DNA of 9,726 bases, taken from contig JAFIHQ010000015.1 of assembly GCA_017849315.1 (NCBI GenBank), positions 1 to 9,726 on the forward strand, written 5' to 3'. Numbering within the stretch: position 1 is the stretch's first letter; each line of letters begins with the position of its first letter. Shown here one piece after another: positions 6,214 through 9,726 of the stretch. The notes under the pieces were generated by a model. It was not told the origin of the DNA, ran no database searches, and was given only the letters and a program-made list of their open reading frames with translations. The position numbers were made by a program, and so were the translations under genes. Source of the DNA: Treponema sp. GTDB lineage: Bacteria; Spirochaetota; Spirochaetia; Treponematales; Rectinemataceae.

Positions 6214-7030
6214 AATTTTCTATCCTTCCAGCCTCAATGAGTTGCTTGAGCTTGCGGCTTCGAATCCTGGGATTAAACTCTTGGCTGGCGGTACCGAATT
6301 GGCAGGTCGACAGACTTCGCGTGCCTTGGAGTTCCCGGAACAAATAGTGAGTATTGCACGAATACCAGAGCTCAGAAAAACCGCGAGAAGCGAGCAATAT
6401 GTCGAAGTTGGGAGCGCAACTACACTGTCAGGGTTATTGTCATTATCCTCAGGCGCCCTTCCATTTCCTCTACCCGCCGCAATTCACACCATAGCCAATG
6501 GTGCAGTTCGCAACGCAGCCACTTTGGGCGGAAATCTGTGTTGCAAGTGGCGTTTTATGGACCTTTGGCCTTTTCTGACTTGCCTTGACGCCCAGATTGA
6601 GCTGCGTTCTCGGCATGTCAGTCGATGGGCAAATCTTGGACATTTGTGTGACGAAAAAGGTCTGCCATCTGTGCCGAATGGAGCGATTTTGACTCGCGTA
6701 CGGATTCCCGTTCATGAACACAATTTTGTCTTTCAGAAAAAAATCGGGAATTCACGATTCCCAAGCCCGGAGACGGCATCCTTCGTCTGCATAGCCGATA
6801 TCGACCAGAACAAGATTGGCACGTTCAAATTGATTTTTGCGGGAGAGAAGGCATTACGCAACAAAGATATCGAGAACTCTTTAATAGGTCGACGTATTCC
6901 GCTTACTCAAAAGGAAAGCCAGCAAGTAATCGAAGCCTACTCCGAGGCTTTTGAAAAGCTCACGGGACACAAGAGTTTTCAGCTTGATGCTCTAGTAGAA
7001 GAATCCTTAAGTAGGTTGGTCCCATTATGA
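6200..7030 (+). CDS. FAD-binding subunit of the xanthine dehydrogenase-like complex
   Basis: Medium subunit (276 aa) of the CoxM/XdhB type, which holds FAD and passes electrons to NAD+ or another acceptor. The N-terminal FAD-binding half shows YPSSLNELLELA and the pyrophosphate loop LLAGGTEL (27-34); the second FAD loop is NGAVRNAATLGGNL (100-113), followed by a conserved acidic residue and CLDAQIEL. The C-terminal part (about 180-276) fits the family's CO-dehydrogenase flavoprotein C-terminal domain, with weaker conservation. The length is close to the normal 270-300. The first 14 nt overlap the end of the 2Fe-2S gene, and the stop overlaps the next start as ATGA. The flavin loops are intact, in contrast to the changed active site of the large subunit. 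Confidence 0.88.
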   Translation: MRISEIFYPSSLNELLELAASNPGIKLLAGGTELAGRQTSRALEFPEQIVSIARIPELRKTARSEQYVEVGSATTLSGLLSLSSGALPFPLPAAIHTIANGAVRNAATLGGNLCCKWRFMDLWPFLTCLDAQIELRSRHVSRWANLGHLCDEKGLPSVPNGAILTRVRIPVHEHNFVFQKKIGNSRFPSPETASFVCIADIDQNKIGTFKLIFAGEKALRNKDIENSLIGRRIPLTQKESQQVIEAYSEAFEKLTGHKSFQLDALVEESLSRLVPL

Positions 7031-7785
7031 GTGGAGTACTTTATCTGTTGCCAGCGCCTCTGCAGGCTTACGATAAAGAAAACGCATCAGACGCTCTGCT
7101 GTGGCAGCAGATCCCAGCAAAAGCGCTGCAACTCTTCCGAACCTTGCCCGTGTTGATAGCAGAGTCGGAGAAAACAGCCTTGAGGCTTTTGTCGCGCCTG
7201 CGGTCTAGCGAAGAAATGGCCAGCCTTGAACTCAGGCTATTAAACGAGCATAGTCAACCTGAAGACATAATTGCGGCTTGTTCACCTCTCATGGCCGGCA
7301 TCGATTGCGGTTTTTTTTCAGATGCCGGCGAGCCCTGCGTCGCGGATCCGGGGGCTGCACTCGTGGCGGCTGCGCACGAACGCAATATCAAAGTGGTACC
7401 CATCGCCGGACCTTCCTCCATCCTGCTTGGGCTCATGGCTTCTGGGCTAGATGCTCAACGCTTCTGTTTTCTCGGCTATTTGCCGCAGGAAAAGAAATCG
7501 AGAGTCCAGACGCTAAGGCAGATTGCGAGCCAGTTCGGTAAAGACAAAATCACCAGGCTTTTTATTGAAACGCCATACCGAAACGAGGCTCTTTGGCAAG
7601 ATTGTCTGAAAACCCTTCCCAAAGACTTCTATTTAGGAATTGGACAGAATATTTGCGGTGTAGACGAATATATAGATTGTAAGACTGTCCACGAGTGGGG
7701 ATCTTTACCGTTTGTGCCTGTAAAATCCCCCGCTATCTTTATGTTTGGGGAGAAGGCAGGCATCTGTCCATCAAACACAAGATAG
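7027..7785 (+). CDS. SAM-dependent methyltransferase, RsmI-like (tetrapyrrole methylase family)
   Basis: A 252 aa protein of the tetrapyrrole (corrin/porphyrin) methylase superfamily, closest in motifs to the RsmI group, which methylates the 2'-O of C1402 in 16S rRNA. Visible motifs: start LYLLPAPLQ; SDAGEPCVADPGA (98-110), the typical SAM-site loop; GPSS (128-131); FLGYLPQEKKSR; and FIETPYRNEAL. It most resembles a shorter RsmI-related form common in Bacteroidetes and spirochaetes, so the rRNA target is not certain. It is the last gene of the operon, translationally coupled to the FAD subunit by ATGA; no good Shine-Dalgarno is seen. Its function has no obvious link to the oxidoreductase, so the grouping may only be for shared expression. 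Confidence 0.85.
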   Translation: MSGVLYLLPAPLQAYDKENASDALLWQQIPAKALQLFRTLPVLIAESEKTALRLLSRLRSSEEMASLELRLLNEHSQPEDIIAACSPLMAGIDCGFFSDAGEPCVADPGAALVAAAHERNIKVVPIAGPSSILLGLMASGLDAQRFCFLGYLPQEKKSRVQTLRQIASQFGKDKITRLFIETPYRNEALWQDCLKTLPKDFYLGIGQNICGVDEYIDCKTVHEWGSLPFVPVKSPAIFMFGEKAGICPSNTR

Positions 7786-7820
7786 CGGTCCGGCTGGATG
7801 TGATGCCACGGCTAAGTGAC
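7786..7820. other. Short gap between two convergent genes
   Basis: Only 35 bp separate the stop of the methyltransferase gene from the stop of mfd. No hairpin with a T-run is present on either strand. A bulged stem (CCG-gc-TGG, 8 nt loop, CCACGG; 7790-7811) is visible but is not followed by a T-tract. Confidence 0.5.
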
Positions 7821-9726
7821 CTACAACAGCGAAGCCAGCCGTTCCCTTATATACTCGCTCTTCTCCTTGAGTCCAATAGCTTTTGTCTGCAAAATAATCG
7901 CGTTTGGTTTTTGAGGATCCAATTTGACCCTTCCGTTTGACTCTTTAATGAGACGCAAGAGTCTGTCTATTGAGATCTTTGACACTTTGGAAAACTCGAT
8001 CGAAACTTGTCCTTTTCTTTCCTTGAGCGTTGCTACCGAGAGTTTTCGGCACAGAATGCGTATTTCAGCAAGGGAAAGCAAAGACTGTACCTCGTCCGGC
8101 ATCGGTCCAAAACGCGTTTCAAGTTCCACCTGAAGGCTGTCCAGGTCCTCCTGCTTGTAAACTGAGGCAATTTTCTTATAAATCTCCATTTTGACCATGG
8201 GCGCGGCAATGTAATTGTCCGGAATATAGCCCGAATATTCCAGTTCGAGGTAAGGCTCGACTTCTTCCACCTGTGCGCCGGAAAGCGCATTCACGGCATC
8301 GTCCAGAAGTTTCAGGTACATGTCGAAACCCACTGCATAAATGTCGCCAGACTGTTCCCTACCCAGCAAATTCCCTGCACCACGAATCTCCAGATCTTTC
8401 ATTGCAATCTTAAAGCCCGAGCCCAATTCCGTAAAATCCGAGATAATCTGAAGTCGCTTCATTGCAATTTCGCTCAAAGCGCGTTTGTCAGGATAAAGCA
8501 AGTATGCGTACGCCTGCCTGTCCGAGCGCCCTACCCGCCCACGCAGCTGATAGAGCTGTGAAACACCATAATCATCGGCTCTATCAATAATTATTGTATT
8601 CACGTTTGGTATATCGATTCCATTTTCTATGATTGTCGTTGAAATGAGCACATGGAAGGCACCATGAATGAAGCGGTGCATGATATCCTCAAGGTCATCG
8701 GAGTCCATTTGCCCGTGGGCGCATTCCGTTATTGCTTCCGGTACTGTGGAACGGATAAACTGTTCCACCTCTGGCAACGAATCGATGCGGTTGTGAAGAT
8801 AAAAGACCTGCCCCCCGCGCTCGATTTCCTGCCGGATAGCCTTGGCCACAACCTCAGGCGAAAACTCTTCTACAAAGGTCTGAATGGGCTGTCGCTCTGC
8901 AGGCGGCGTTTCCAAAACCGACATGTCGCGAATTTTCAGAAGCGACATGTGCAAAGTCCGGGGAATGGGCGTTGCGGTGAGCGTAAGACAGTCGATACCT
9001 GCCTTGATCTCCTTGAGCCGTTCCTTGTGCTTAACGCCAAAGCGCTGCTCTTCGTCGACCACAAGGAGCCCCAGATCTTTAAAAGAGACATCCTTTTGCA
9101 GAATTCTATGAGTGCCGATTACCATGTCTATGCTGCCGTCGGTGAGTCCCGCCAATATACGCTTTTGTTCCTTTTTGTCCACAAGGCGCGAAAGCATCGC
9201 AATGTGAATGGGATAATCGCGAAGACGTTCGCGGAAATTCTCGTAGTGCTGCTCGACCAAGATCGTCGTTGGAGCAAGGAAAGCCACCTGTTTACCAGCC
9301 GTTATCGCCTTGAAGCACGCACGTAGAGCAACCTCGGTCTTCCCATATCCAACATCGCCACAGATAAGCCTATCCATAGGCTTATCTTCTTCCATATCGT
9401 GTTTGACTTCTACTATGCAACGCAGCTGGTCAGGTGTCTCTTGATAAGGAAAGGATGCTTCAAACTCTGTTTGCCACTCGGTGTCTTTGGGGAACGCAAA
9501 TCCCTTGGAAGCTTGCCTTCGGGCGTAGATGCGTATGAGCCTTTCCGCCAATTCTTCCACCGATTTTTTGACACGCTTTTTTCTATTCTCCCAAGACTTG
9601 GAACCGAGTTTGTCAAGGTGTGGCGCTTCTCCTTCGTTGCCGATATAACGCTGAACGAGGTTAGCCTGTTCTATAGGCACGAATACAGTTTCCGTGTCCG
9701 CATATTCGATCTTTATATAATCCCGC
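7821..9726 (-). CDS. mfd: Transcription-repair coupling factor Mfd, C-terminal part (runs off the right edge)
   Basis: ATP-driven translocase that removes RNA polymerase stalled at DNA damage and recruits UvrA for nucleotide excision repair. The 634 visible residues are the C-terminal half or so of the usual 1100-1200 aa. The first residues (DYIKIEYAD, VPIEQANLVQRYIG) are the RNA-polymerase-interacting CarD-like domain, so the gene continues upstream; a GTG at 9680 is internal, not the start. The SF2 motor follows: Walker A GDVGYGKT (about 122-129), the DEEQ box (224-227), TLTATPIPRTL, STTIIENGIDIPN and QLRGRVGRS. Next is the translocation segment shared with RecG (DLEIRGAGNLLGREQSG), then the C-terminal D7 domain (last 130 residues or so, with ETRFGPMPDEV). 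The N-terminal UvrB-like modules lie outside the window. All motor motifs look intact. It converges on the plus-strand operon. Confidence 0.97.
   Translation of the reverse strand, partial: RDYIKIEYADTETVFVPIEQANLVQRYIGNEGEAPHLDKLGSKSWENRKKRVKKSVEELAERLIRIYARRQASKGFAFPKDTEWQTEFEASFPYQETPDQLRCIVEVKHDMEEDKPMDRLICGDVGYGKTEVALRACFKAITAGKQVAFLAPTTILVEQHYENFRERLRDYPIHIAMLSRLVDKKEQKRILAGLTDGSIDMVIGTHRILQKDVSFKDLGLLVVDEEQRFGVKHKERLKEIKAGIDCLTLTATPIPRTLHMSLLKIRDMSVLETPPAERQPIQTFVEEFSPEVVAKAIRQEIERGGQVFYLHNRIDSLPEVEQFIRSTVPEAITECAHGQMDSDDLEDIMHRFIHGAFHVLISTTIIENGIDIPNVNTIIIDRADDYGVSQLYQLRGRVGRSDRQAYAYLLYPDKRALSEIAMKRLQIISDFTELGSGFKIAMKDLEIRGAGNLLGREQSGDIYAVGFDMYLKLLDDAVNALSGAQVEEVEPYLELEYSGYIPDNYIAAPMVKMEIYKKIASVYKQEDLDSLQVELETRFGPMPDEVQSLLSLAEIRILCRKLSVATLKERKGQVSIEFSKVSKISIDRLLRLIKESNGRVKLDPQKPNAIILQTKAIGLKEKSEYIRERLASLL

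Noticed and set aside
7790..7841. Possible terminator: bulged stem at 7790-7811, or CGGCTGG (7791-7797) with CCAGCCG (7835-7841)
   Set aside because: The stems are short or interrupted, the second has a 37 nt loop, and neither is followed by a T-run on either strand.
8652..9326. Plus-strand open frame of 224 codons
   Set aside because: It is entirely antisense to the helicase motor of mfd, whose motifs are intact; the translation looks like a reverse-frame product.
9413..9680. GTG at 9680 as start of a short helicase gene
   Set aside because: The frame stays open to the window edge and the residues before it match the RNA-polymerase-interacting domain of Mfd.

Overview
The window looks like chromosomal DNA from a spirochaete, most likely Treponema-like. 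The arginyl-tRNA synthetase, the NusG paralog and the unusual molybdenum-hydroxylase-type gene set all resemble Treponema proteins I remember, but no search was run and the assignment is inference. Every gene uses the standard bacterial code, and all three stop codons occur. There are no tRNA or rRNA genes, mobile elements, CRISPR arrays or long repeats. Nearly all of the sequence is coding.

Layout. Positions 1-2986 hold a minus-strand housekeeping cluster, read ligA -> DUF167 protein -> argS, with argS running off the left edge. A 130 bp divergent intergenic region (2987-3116) carries a near-consensus sigma-70 promoter for ligA, placed so that the transcript would start on the ligA ATG. Positions 3117-7785 hold a plus-strand operon of five overlapping genes: a NusG/LoaP-type antiterminator paralog, then the large (molybdopterin-type), 2Fe-2S and FAD subunits of a xanthine-dehydrogenase-like complex, then an RsmI-like SAM-dependent methyltransferase. 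All four junctions overlap by 4 or 14 nt, so translational coupling is likely. Positions 7821-9726 hold the C-terminal half of mfd on the minus strand, convergent with the operon and separated from it by 35 bp.

The most interesting part is the plus-strand operon. The large subunit has the overall fold pattern of the xanthine dehydrogenase / aldehyde oxidase family, but several residues that normally contact the molybdenum cofactor or substrate are replaced. The iron-sulfur subunit keeps all eight cluster cysteines but has lost the residues that normally face the cofactor. The FAD subunit keeps its FAD loops. This suggests an electron-transfer complex that still assembles but has lost or changed its molybdenum chemistry, and it sits behind its own NusG paralog. 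The housekeeping genes serve DNA repair and replication (ligA, mfd) and translation (argS).
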